NCBI RefSeq assembly: GCF_000013625.1
Contig: NC_009659.1
Coordinates: 1,302,001 to 1,366,000, forward strand
Direction of reading: 5' to 3'
DNA: 64,000 nt
Origin: Janthinobacterium sp. Marseille
GTDB taxonomy: Bacteria; Pseudomonadota; Gammaproteobacteria; Burkholderiales; Burkholderiaceae_D
Shown here in pieces: positions 39,601 to 46,257 of the stretch (position 1 is the first letter of the stretch; each line of letters starts with the position of its first letter). The notes under the pieces are model-generated. The model worked only from the letters and a program-made list of their open reading frames with translations, did not search any database and was not told where the DNA came from. The translations under genes and the position numbers were made by a program.

Positions 39601-40607
39601 TGCGCAACGAGTTTGGCGGGCAGGCGCGCGAAAGCTTCCAGCGCATCGCGGAAAAGACGGCTGCACCGATGGCGCAGGCAGCGCAAGTGCAAGTAGCTGG
39701 TAAAGCGGCTACACCGGCAACGGGCAACAAGGCCACATCATCAACGTCGGCGGCAACCGGCATACATCAAAACCTGACGAGCTGGACCTTTGGCGAATTG
39801 CCGGAGCTGCTGGAAATCCAGCAGGGCAAGCAGACGCTGATCGGCTTCCCGGCACTGGTCGACAAAGGCGCGTATTGCGACCTGGAAGTGTTTGATGATC
39901 CGAATGAAGCGGCGCGTGTGCACCGGATAGGTTTGCGTCGCCTGCTGGCCTTGCAGTTGAAAGAGCAGCTGAAGTACCTGGAAAAAAACATCCCCGGTTT
40001 GCAGCAAATGGGCATGCAGTTCATGGCGCTGGGTTCGCAGGAAGAATTGCGTGAACAGATCATCCACGCCGGACTGGAACGCGCCTGCCTGCAAGAGCCT
40101 TTGCCGAAAACGGCGGAGCAGTTCAATGCGCGCAAGGATGAAGGAAAATCAAGGCTGGGCTTGCTGGTAAATGAGATTGCCCGCCTGGTGGGCCTGGTGC
40201 TGACCGAGTACCATGCCTTGCCGAAGAAGCTGCAAACGGTGAAAGCACATACGCAGGCGGTGAACGATATGCAGGCGCAATTGCAGGGCCTGGTGGGCAA
40301 GCGTTTTATCGCGGACAACGATTACACCAATCTCACGCATTTCCCGCGCTACCTGAAAGCGATCAATGTGCGTATCGATAAATTGCGGGCCGATCCGGCG
40401 CGCGATACGCGGGCGATGGCCGAATGGCAGCAAGCGGCTGCGCCGTGGCAACGGGCTCTGAAGGAACGCCATGGCGATCCGAAGATGACCGAGTTCCGCT
40501 GGTTGCTGGAAGAGTTAAGGGTGTCCCTGTATGCACAGGAATTGCGCACGCCGATGCCGGTATCGGTCAAGCGTTTGCAAAAAGTGTGGGAATCGATGCA
40601 ACGCTAG
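36648..40607 (+). CDS. hrpA: ATP-dependent RNA helicase HrpA (DEAH box)
   Basis: A 1319-residue DEAH-box helicase; E. coli HrpA unblocks stalled ribosomes. Walker A GETGSGKTT is at about 65-73, DEAH at 162-165, SAT at about 192, and motif VI QRAGRCGR near 390. The HA2 and OB-type domains follow, then a long DUF3418 C-terminal region (from about residue 740 on). The stretch around 1000-1045 is Ala/Thr-rich and likely disordered. The first 30 residues are a short Pro/Ala tail. Confidence 0.96.
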   Translation: MSAPESNQRPGNASRRPARNAQAPSAPPVRNPLPAISFPEELPVSGKRDDIARAIQANQVIIVSGETGSGKTTQLPKICLELGRGLNGLIGHTQPRRIAASSTAKRIAQEIGSPLGEHVGFKVRFNDTLTKGAWIKLMTDGILLAETQTDPLLRQYDTIIIDEAHERSLNIDFLLGYLKQLLPKRPDLKVIITSATIDADRFARHFGSNGKLAPVIEVSGRLYPVEVRYRPVEAFDKNADSNPNATSDAAAARRSALAAKERGQRDLMDAVVDAVDELARIGSGDVLVFLPGEREIRDAAEALRKHHPPHVEILPLFARLSVQEQERVFKISNARRIVLATNVAETSLTVPGIRYVVDAGLARVKRYSYRNKVEQLQIEPIAQSAANQRAGRCGRVAAGVCIRLYDEQDYLLRPKFTEPEILRSSLASVILRMKSLHLTDVETFPFIEPPLGRAIADGYQLLQELGAVDDENRLTKLGRELAKLPLDPRVGRMILAAKDNVCLTEVLIIAAALSVQDPRDRPMEAQGAADNAHKKFADEKSEFTSYLKIWKWFEDAIAHKKSNRLLQEECRANFLSQLRLREWRDVHSQLLTIVREQGWRLNEAPATYEQLHTALLTGLLGNIGFKAEDEPHYLGARGIKFHIWPGSSLIKKAGKWVMAAELVDTTRLYARCIAQIQPEWLERVAGHLLKKSYGEPRWEKRTAQVSAYERATLYGLVVYSQRRIQYGLINPADAREIFIRDALVGGDFETRAPFFAHNHKLVREIENLEHKSRRLDVLVDDELIAAFYDKLIPADIHNGISFEKWHKDATAKEPKLLYLNRDDLMRHEAAGVTTELFPKVMNVAGVDMALSYHFEPGTPRDGVTLAVPLYALNQVSADRCEWLVPGMLKEKVHLLLKSLPQKLRRHCVPLPDYAAGFCDRVQDAHAFGKGSLLDAVIADVREQTGIATKTTDYKLETLSAHQFMNFKVIDEHGRQLEMGRNLASLRNEFGGQARESFQRIAEKTAAPMAQAAQVQVAGKAATPATGNKATSSTSAATGIHQNLTSWTFGELPELLEIQQGKQTLIGFPALVDKGAYCDLEVFDDPNEAARVHRIGLRRLLALQLKEQLKYLEKNIPGLQQMGMQFMALGSQEELREQIIHAGLERACLQEPLPKTAEQFNARKDEGKSRLGLLVNEIARLVGLVLTEYHALPKKLQTVKAHTQAVNDMQAQLQGLVGKRFIADNDYTNLTHFPRYLKAINVRIDKLRADPARDTRAMAEWQQAAAPWQRALKERHGDPKMTEFRWLLEELRVSLYAQELRTPMPVSVKRLQKVWESMQR

Positions 40608-40647
40608 GATGCTTGTGTCGGATAGATATCGGTAAAGGAAAAATGTA

Positions 40648-41205
40648 ATGAAGTATTTGTTGTTTGCCGCCTTGGGGGCTGCGCTATTGGCTGGTTGCGC
40701 TACGCATCAGGGACAGATTGTGCAGCAAGCGCAGTTCAAGGTTGACGGTGGCAAGACCATCAGTTTGCCTATGGTACGCGGCGGTGCCTTGCCAGCGGAA
40801 AATGACGATTACAAGATAGAAGTCGCAGGTTATATCGCCAGCCTGAAACCGGGTGATGCCGGGCAGTCCGAAATACGCCAGAGTTTTTCTTTCTTCGCCA
40901 AAAAGAGTCCAACATTGGAATCCGTGCGCATAGAACAAGTAGATCCTGCCGACGGTCGTTTGCAACTGGTGTTGCAGGATGATGCGCCCGTCCTGAAAAG
41001 CCAGAGCTGGATAGGCAAGACCAATCCGGTCGCCGCGACCAGGGACGCGTCGCCATGGTTGTATAGCAGTGGCAATTCAACTTTCCTGTTCAAGTTCACG
41101 ATCAAGGCGAAAGACAGTCCGGCTGTCGTGATGTATCAGCCATCGTTCTTTAATAAGGCGACCAAGGATGCGTATATGCGTGCCTTGCGCGCGCCGGCTT
41201 CCTGA
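40648..41205 (+). CDS. Predicted lipoprotein, unknown function
   Basis: A 185-residue protein with an AAGGA site before the ATG. The signal peptide MKYLLFAALGAALLAGC ends in a clear lipobox LAGC. The mature part is beta-rich (TISLPMVRGGALP, YKIEVAGYIASLKPG, IRQSFSFFAKKSPTLESVRIEQV). No known domain is recognised. Two small genes on the same strand follow closely and may be co-transcribed. Confidence 0.8.
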   Translation: MKYLLFAALGAALLAGCATHQGQIVQQAQFKVDGGKTISLPMVRGGALPAENDDYKIEVAGYIASLKPGDAGQSEIRQSFSFFAKKSPTLESVRIEQVDPADGRLQLVLQDDAPVLKSQSWIGKTNPVAATRDASPWLYSSGNSTFLFKFTIKAKDSPAVVMYQPSFFNKATKDAYMRALRAPAS

Positions 41206-41231
41206 TAGACGCCATCTTGGCCAGGAAAATC

Positions 41232-41531
41232 ATGCGCATAAAATTCCTTTGCCTGTTGCTCGTGACCAGCACCGGCCTGTGGGCACAGGCGAAGTTTCCT
41301 GCCGATGTTGCGCGCTTTATCGAACAGCGCGATGGTTGCGACCATTTCCGTGGTGAGTATCCGTATGATGAAGAGCGACGGCAATTCCTGCAAAAGAATA
41401 TGAATGCGCTGTGCAAGGGGAGCGATGCCAGGCTGGCGCAACTGAAAAAGAAGTATGCCGGGCACCCGGCCATCGTTGCAAAACTCAATGATTACGAAGA
41501 ACGGATAGAGGCAGGCAGCAGCAAACCATAA
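41232..41531 (+). CDS. Small periplasmic protein, unknown
   Basis: A 99-residue protein with start at ATG 41232 after AGGA. The signal peptide is MRIKFLCLLLVTSTGLWAQA. The mature part has two Cys (RDGCDHFRGE and NALCKG) that could form a disulfide, and it is otherwise charged and helical (DARLAQLKKKYAGHPAIVAKL). The frame is open five codons upstream. No family is recognised. The next gene starts 9 bases on. Confidence 0.72.
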   Translation: MRIKFLCLLLVTSTGLWAQAKFPADVARFIEQRDGCDHFRGEYPYDEERRQFLQKNMNALCKGSDARLAQLKKKYAGHPAIVAKLNDYEERIEAGSSKP

Positions 41532-41540
41532 GGAGGCAAT

Positions 41541-41807
41541 ATGCGTACACTCAGTTTCTTGATTGCGGGTTTCCTGATCCTGGCCGCCATGCTTTTGCTG
41601 GCGCGGCTGTTCTCGGCGCATTATCCGGCCGCCACCAGTGGGGCGGTGGGCTTGTTTGTCGCGCTATGGCTGGCCATATCGGCCTTCAATATGTGGGTCG
41701 GCATCAGCCAGGCCGGTTATTCCTTCGGCGAAGAATTGCCGATTTTCCTGTTGATATTCGGTGTTCCAGCCGCAATCGCGATATTTCTCAGGTTTAAGCT
41801 GCCCTAA
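41541..41807 (+). CDS. Small multi-pass membrane protein, unknown
   Basis: An 88-residue hydrophobic protein with a perfect AAGGAGG ribosome site. Three membrane helices are visible: LSFLIAGFLILAAMLLLARLF, GAVGLFVALWLAISAFNMWVG and LPIFLLIFGVPAAIAIFL. It follows the small periplasmic protein gene closely, suggesting an operon. The function is unknown. Confidence 0.75.
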   Translation: MRTLSFLIAGFLILAAMLLLARLFSAHYPAATSGAVGLFVALWLAISAFNMWVGISQAGYSFGEELPIFLLIFGVPAAIAIFLRFKLP

Positions 41808-41889
41808 GCGCGTGGCCTGAAGTCGAATGTCGGCTGATTTCGCGTAAAATTGCGGAAATTCCTTACAACACTCACTTAAATCGAAGAAT

Positions 41890-42456
41890 ATGACCATCAA
41901 ATCCGATAAATGGATACGCCGCATGGCAGAGCAAACCGGCATGATCGAACCGTTCGAGCCGGGTCAGGTGCGCCAGTCCAACGGCCAGAAGATAGTCTCT
42001 TACGGCACTTCGTCCTACGGTTACGATATTCGCTGCGCTGACGAATTCAAGATTTTTACGAATATCAACAGCACCATCGTCGATCCCAAGAATTTCGATG
42101 AAAACTCTTTCGTCGATATCAAGAGCGATGTCTGCATCATCCCGCCGAACTCGTTCGCGCTGGCACGCACCATCGAATACTTCCGTATCCCGCGTAATGT
42201 ATTGACGATCTGCCTCGGCAAATCGACGTATGCGCGTTGCGGCATTATCGTCAACGTAACGCCGTTCGAACCTGAATGGGAAGGTTATGTGACGCTGGAG
42301 TTTTCCAACACCACACCATTGCCGGCCAAGATTTACGCCGGTGAAGGCTGCGCCCAAGTGCTGTTCTTTGAAAGCGATGAAGTGTGTGAAACATCGTACA
42401 AGGATCGCGGCGGCAAGTATCAAGGTCAACACGGTGTGACCCTGCCAAAAACCTGA
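41890..42456 (+). CDS. dcd: dCTP deaminase
   Basis: Converts dCTP to dUTP, the main route to dTMP precursors in this group. It has 188 residues, the size of the trimeric E. coli enzyme. Motifs: [69 protein letters not shown] with the catalytic Glu, and the C-terminal [17 protein letters not shown] lid. thyA and folA, which use the product pathway, lie 7 kb away. Confidence 0.97.
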   Translation: MTIKSDKWIRRMAEQTGMIEPFEPGQVRQSNGQKIVSYGTSSYGYDIRCADEFKIFTNINSTIVDPKNFDENSFVDIKSDVCIIPPNSFALARTIEYFRIPRNVLTICLGKSTYARCGIIVNVTPFEPEWEGYVTLEFSNTTPLPAKIYAGEGCAQVLFFESDEVCETSYKDRGGKYQGQHGVTLPKT

Positions 42457-42476
42457 TGCGTCTTTCCGGATTTGTC

Positions 42477-43178
42477 ATGAAAAAGTTTGCGCAGCTGCTC
42501 GCGCCGGCTTTGCTGTGCCTTGCGCCCGCGATCGTGCATGCGCAGGCGGTGGTGCCGGCCGGCAAAATGTTTTCCAATGCTTTCCTCGATGTACGCGCGC
42601 CGCTTTCCGGTGACTGGGTGATCGCCAAGTCGTCGCAGGCGGAACTGGCTTTTGCCCGTAGCGGTGCTGCGGTGAATGAAAGCTTTATCGCCCAGGTCAA
42701 CCTGTTTGCCCTGCCTGATTTAAAAGACCGGGCGGAATTTGAGGCATTGGTGAAACAGGGCGTGCTGGCCGACTCACCCACCGAGCGCTTCAAACCGGTG
42801 TCGGCTGATTATGAATATACCGAGCAGCGCGGTTATCCATGCATCAGGTATGTCGGTGTCACCGAAGACCTGAAGGCGAAGAGTGCCACTTCAGCCACCG
42901 AAACAGTGCAACTGGTGCTGCAATTTAATTCCCTGTATTGCCAGCATCCTACGGTAGCCGGCGTCGGCTTCATGGTCGGGATGTCGCACCGCGGTGACGC
43001 CGTGGCAGAGGATCTGGCAAAGGATGCGGAAGCTTTTATTGCCGGTGTGCAGGTCGCCAAGCATACGGCCAAACCTGTGGTGCAGACAGAAGCACAGCCA
43101 GAGGCAAAGCCGCAAGTGCAACCTGAACCACAGCCCGCTCTGCAACCGGAAGAAGTAGACACAGAAGTGCGCGGCTAA
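42477..43178 (+). CDS. Secreted protein of unknown function with Pro/Gln/Glu tail
   Basis: 233 residues from ATG 42477 (MKKFAQLLAPALL); an open frame starts at the last base of dcd. Signal peptide with probable cleavage after VHAQA. The mature domain has LDVRAPLSGDWVIAKSSQAELAFARSG and ends in a repetitive segment (EAQPEAKPQVQPEPQPALQPEE) typical of a flexible or cell-wall-spanning linker. No family is recognised. The two cysteines (YPCIRY, YCQHP) may form a disulfide. Confidence 0.75.
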   Translation: MKKFAQLLAPALLCLAPAIVHAQAVVPAGKMFSNAFLDVRAPLSGDWVIAKSSQAELAFARSGAAVNESFIAQVNLFALPDLKDRAEFEALVKQGVLADSPTERFKPVSADYEYTEQRGYPCIRYVGVTEDLKAKSATSATETVQLVLQFNSLYCQHPTVAGVGFMVGMSHRGDAVAEDLAKDAEAFIAGVQVAKHTAKPVVQTEAQPEAKPQVQPEPQPALQPEEVDTEVRG

Positions 43179-43181
43179 GCA

Positions 43182-44087
43182 TCAGCGCTGCGCCAGCTTC
43201 CTCGCTTCGATAATCATCCTCTCCGCTGCGCCCGATTGAGGTTCATCGCGATACGCAAGATGCAGCGGTGCCCGCAGGTCGGGGGCCTGCTCCAGCTTCA
43301 GGTAAACCACTTCCTTCAGTTGCACATGCCGCATCGAGGCCGGGACAATGGACACACCGAGTCCGGCTGCCACCAGGCTCAGCGTCGATAAATTCTTCTT
43401 TGCTTCCTGTACTACCCGCGGGCTGAAACCGGCGGCACGACACGCCGCGATCACGCTGTCATAGAGGCCGGGACCGCTGGGGCGTCGGTTCAGGATGAAG
43501 TCGTCTTCGGCCAGCGCCGTCAGCGGCAGGCTCTTGCGGCGCTGCGCCAGCCTGTGCGTGATCGGTAGCGCGACGATCATTTCTTCCACCAACATGGTTT
43601 CCATCTTTAAACCGGCTGCGCTGCCTATCGGTGAGCGTATGAAGGCAACGTCGAGCCGGTTGTGGCGCAAGTCTTCGACCAATTCGTTGGTATTGCTTTC
43701 TTCGACTGCCATGATGACGCCCGGTGACTTTTGCCGGAACGCGCGTATCACCGCCGGTATGAAAGGATGCAGTGCGGCGGATTCAGTGAAGCCGACCGCG
43801 AGGCGGCCGCTTTCACCGAGCGAGATACGGCGTACGCCTTCTATCGTGGTGTTGACCTGTTCCAGTATCAGGCGTGCATCTATCAACAATGCCTGTCCGC
43901 TCTCGGTCAATTCCATGCCACGTGGCATACGACGGAACAGGGTGACACCCAGTTCTTTTTCCAGTGCGCGGATTTGCTGGCTCAGCGGCGGTTGCTGTAT
44001 GCCTATGCGTTGCGCGGCTTTGGTCAGGTGACCTTCTTCCGCGACGATGACGAAGTAGCGCAGCAGGCGCAGGTCTATGGATGACAT
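43182..44087 (-). CDS. LysR family transcription regulator
   Basis: A 301-residue regulator with N-terminal winged helix (LRLLRYFVIVAEEGHLTKAAQRIGIQQPPLSQQIRALEKELG) and a C-terminal effector-binding domain. The DNA-binding part resembles the BenM/CatM branch. It is divergent from the chromate transporter pair with a 98-base gap, so it is the probable regulator of those genes; the signal is unknown. It ends 3 bases from the stop of the preceding convergent gene. Confidence 0.92.
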   Translation of the reverse strand: MSSIDLRLLRYFVIVAEEGHLTKAAQRIGIQQPPLSQQIRALEKELGVTLFRRMPRGMELTESGQALLIDARLILEQVNTTIEGVRRISLGESGRLAVGFTESAALHPFIPAVIRAFRQKSPGVIMAVEESNTNELVEDLRHNRLDVAFIRSPIGSAAGLKMETMLVEEMIVALPITHRLAQRRKSLPLTALAEDDFILNRRPSGPGLYDSVIAACRAAGFSPRVVQEAKKNLSTLSLVAAGLGVSIVPASMRHVQLKEVVYLKLEQAPDLRAPLHLAYRDEPQSGAAERMIIEARKLAQR

Positions 44088-44185
44088 ATATTTTAAGTAT
44101 GTTTAAAGACGATTCCATATATTAGACTGAATGACACTTCACGCGTAAGCTTTCGCTTATTGATGCTCATGACGGAAGCAGGACG

Positions 44186-44767
44186 ATGGAAAGCAGTACA
44201 CAAATAGCTGAAACAACACAGGCCGTAGCGAGGGGCGAGCATCCGACCTTGCGGCAACTGTTCTTCGGTTTCCTCGGTCTGGGCATGATGGCCTTCGGCG
44301 GTGCCTTGCCGCTGGCGCACCGGATGCTGGTTGAAGACAAACGCTGGCTGGATGAATCCGAGTTCACTGAATTGCTTGGGCTGTGCCAATTCCTGCCCGG
44401 CGGCAATATGATTAACCTGTCAGTCGCGGTCGGCATGCGCTTTCGTGGCGTGAAGGGCGCTTTCGTTTCCATCATGGGTCTGGTTGCGATGCCGTCGGTG
44501 GTGCTGGTCATGCTGGGCATGTTGTACGAACGCTTCCAGAATGATGCGCAAGTCACGCATGTATTTGCGGGGCTGGCTGCGGCTGCCGCCGGTTTACTGG
44601 TATCCATGGCAATCAAGATTGCGCTGCCCTTGCGCAAAAAGTATTTGATGGCGCTGGTGGCGGTGATTTGTTTTGTTGCGATTGCCTTGCTGCGCTGGCC
44701 TTTGCTATGGGTGATGCTGGTGATGACACCGTTGAGCATCTGGGTAACGGCAAGGAGCAAAAAATGA
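44186..44767 (+). CDS. Chromate transporter, first half-size subunit
   Basis: CHR family inner-membrane protein of 193 residues. It has the short-chain type motif FFGFLGLGMMAFGGALPLAHRMLVED and ELLGLCQFLPGGNMINLSVAVG, followed by about five helices. Short-chain CHR proteins work as pairs, and the next gene, overlapping by ATGA, encodes the partner. Chromate efflux is the described role of the family, but the true substrate of this pair is unproven. Confidence 0.88.
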   Translation: MESSTQIAETTQAVARGEHPTLRQLFFGFLGLGMMAFGGALPLAHRMLVEDKRWLDESEFTELLGLCQFLPGGNMINLSVAVGMRFRGVKGAFVSIMGLVAMPSVVLVMLGMLYERFQNDAQVTHVFAGLAAAAAGLLVSMAIKIALPLRKKYLMALVAVICFVAIALLRWPLLWVMLVMTPLSIWVTARSKK

Positions 44768-45294
44768 CGCAGACCCTGATCGCCTTATTCCTGATTTTTT
44801 CACAGCTGTCGCTGCTGGCCTTTGGCGGCGGCAATGCCATCCTGCCCGAGATGCAGCGCCAGGTGGTCGAGGTACATCAATGGATGTCGGCCAAGGAATT
44901 CAGTGCCTTGTTTGCCTTGAGCCAGGCGGCACCGGGGCCGAACATGATGATAGTGAACCTTGTCGGCTGGCAGGTGGCGGGCTGGGCCGGCATGCTGGTG
45001 ACTGCAATTGCCAAGTTCGGCCCTTCATCGCTACTGACCATCATGTCGTTGCATGCCTGGGAACGCTTCAAGGATAAACCGTGGCGCGCGTACATACAGT
45101 CCGGCATGGTGCCGGTGACGGCCGGCATTGTTGCCGCCAGCGCCGTGGTGATTGCGCATGCGTCGGATACCAACTGGCTATTGACGGCGATCACCGTCGT
45201 CAGCGCGCTGCTTGCGTGGAAAACGCGGATACATCCGCTATGGTTGCTGCTGGTGGGCAGCCTGGCGGCCTTGCTCGGGAATGGCCTGGTATGA
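44764..45294 (+). CDS. Chromate transporter, second half-size subunit
   Basis: A 176-residue CHR protein whose ATG overlaps the previous stop (ATGA), a sign of coupled translation. Motifs: LSLLAFGGGNAILPEMQRQVV, EFSALFALSQAAPGPNMMIVNLVGWQVAG, and several helices. Together with the upstream gene it makes the two-protein form of ChrA. A reading frame open upstream to 44668 lies inside the first gene and is not used. Confidence 0.88.
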   Translation: MTQTLIALFLIFSQLSLLAFGGGNAILPEMQRQVVEVHQWMSAKEFSALFALSQAAPGPNMMIVNLVGWQVAGWAGMLVTAIAKFGPSSLLTIMSLHAWERFKDKPWRAYIQSGMVPVTAGIVAASAVVIAHASDTNWLLTAITVVSALLAWKTRIHPLWLLLVGSLAALLGNGLV

Positions 45295-45298
45295 CGGC

Positions 45299-45754
45299 TT
45301 AGCGGGTCTTGGCGAGTTTTTGCTTCAGCGCTTGCACCGCATCCTTGTCGGCATCCATACCTGCAATCGAAGTGAGTAACTGTAAATTTTTCTTGCGCAG
45401 GCGGTAGGCATCGACCGTCACGTAATTACCGCTGCCGACATAGCGTGTCGTGACGATAATCTCTTGCGTACCATCGCGATCGAGATCGGCAAACTTCAGG
45501 CTTTCTATCGAGCCATTGCGCGGACGTACGGTGCCGGTGACAAATTCATCATATGGATAGGCCGGATCATTTTTCGCATAGATGCGCAGTGTGTAACTGC
45601 CTATGCTGCGTGGTTCGTAGTCGCCTTCGGCTACCACCACCATGCCTTTGCTTTGCGGGTGCAATGCGGATTTGATCACGCGGCCATTATTGTCGGCAGC
45701 GGTGGCAGCGGCCGAGAAGGCGAGCGAGATGAAGAAGAGGGCGAGTTTATTCAT
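45299..45754 (-). CDS. PliI-like periplasmic protein (I-type lysozyme inhibitor family)
   Basis: A 151-residue exported protein. Signal peptide MNKLALFFISLAFSAAATAA. The mature part shows SYTLRIYAKNDPAYPYDEFVTGTVRPRNGSIESLKFADLDRDGTQEIIV and SGNYVTVDAYRLRKKNL. These match my recollection of PliI, which inhibits invertebrate-type lysozyme. The assignment is from pattern memory only. It converges on the chromate transporter genes with a 4-base gap. Confidence 0.6.
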   Translation of the reverse strand: MNKLALFFISLAFSAAATAADNNGRVIKSALHPQSKGMVVVAEGDYEPRSIGSYTLRIYAKNDPAYPYDEFVTGTVRPRNGSIESLKFADLDRDGTQEIIVTTRYVGSGNYVTVDAYRLRKKNLQLLTSIAGMDADKDAVQALKQKLAKTR

Positions 45755-45808
45755 GAAAAGGTGTTCTCTGTACTGACAGCCGCAAACGGCTGGGTGATGA
45801 GCTGAATC

Positions 45809-46231
45809 TTAATCCGGCGCAGTCCAGGCCGGATTCCAGACGACTTCCCACAGGTGTTGGTCGGGGTCCTTGAAGTAGCCGGCGTAGCCACCCCAAAAGG
45901 TCTCGTGCGCCACCTTGATGATTTGCGCACCGGCTTGCTTCGCCTGCAGCATGACGGCATCCACTTCAGCTTTTGACGCGACATTGTGGCCGAGGCTGAA
46001 TTCGCTGGAGCTGGCCGGTGCCAGCGGGACACCGCTATCGTGTACCAGGCTGGCGCGCGGCCACAAGGCCAGCTTCAGCCCGGCCTGCAAATCGAAGAAG
46101 GCGACTGCACCGTGCTCGAACTTCTTGCCGATGATGCCTTCGGTCTGCAGGCCCAGGCCGTCGCGATAGAAATGCAGCGCCCGTTCCAGATCGTCGACGC
46201 CCAGGGTGATGACGCTGATACGAGGCTTCAT
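45809..46231 (-). CDS. VOC family protein (glyoxalase/dioxygenase fold)
   Basis: A 140-residue vicinal-oxygen-chelate protein with start at ATG 46231 behind GGGAG. It shows ISVITLGVDDLERALHFYRDGLGLQTEG in the first half, and AGAQIIKVAHETFWGGYAGYFKDPDQHLWEVVWNP in the second, the usual paired beta-alpha-beta modules. H and E positions for a metal site are present (DPDQHLWEV). The substrate cannot be named. Confidence 0.85.
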   Translation of the reverse strand: MKPRISVITLGVDDLERALHFYRDGLGLQTEGIIGKKFEHGAVAFFDLQAGLKLALWPRASLVHDSGVPLAPASSSEFSLGHNVASKAEVDAVMLQAKQAGAQIIKVAHETFWGGYAGYFKDPDQHLWEVVWNPAWTAPD

Positions 46232-46257
46232 TTCATACTCCCTCAATCAAGGCAGTG

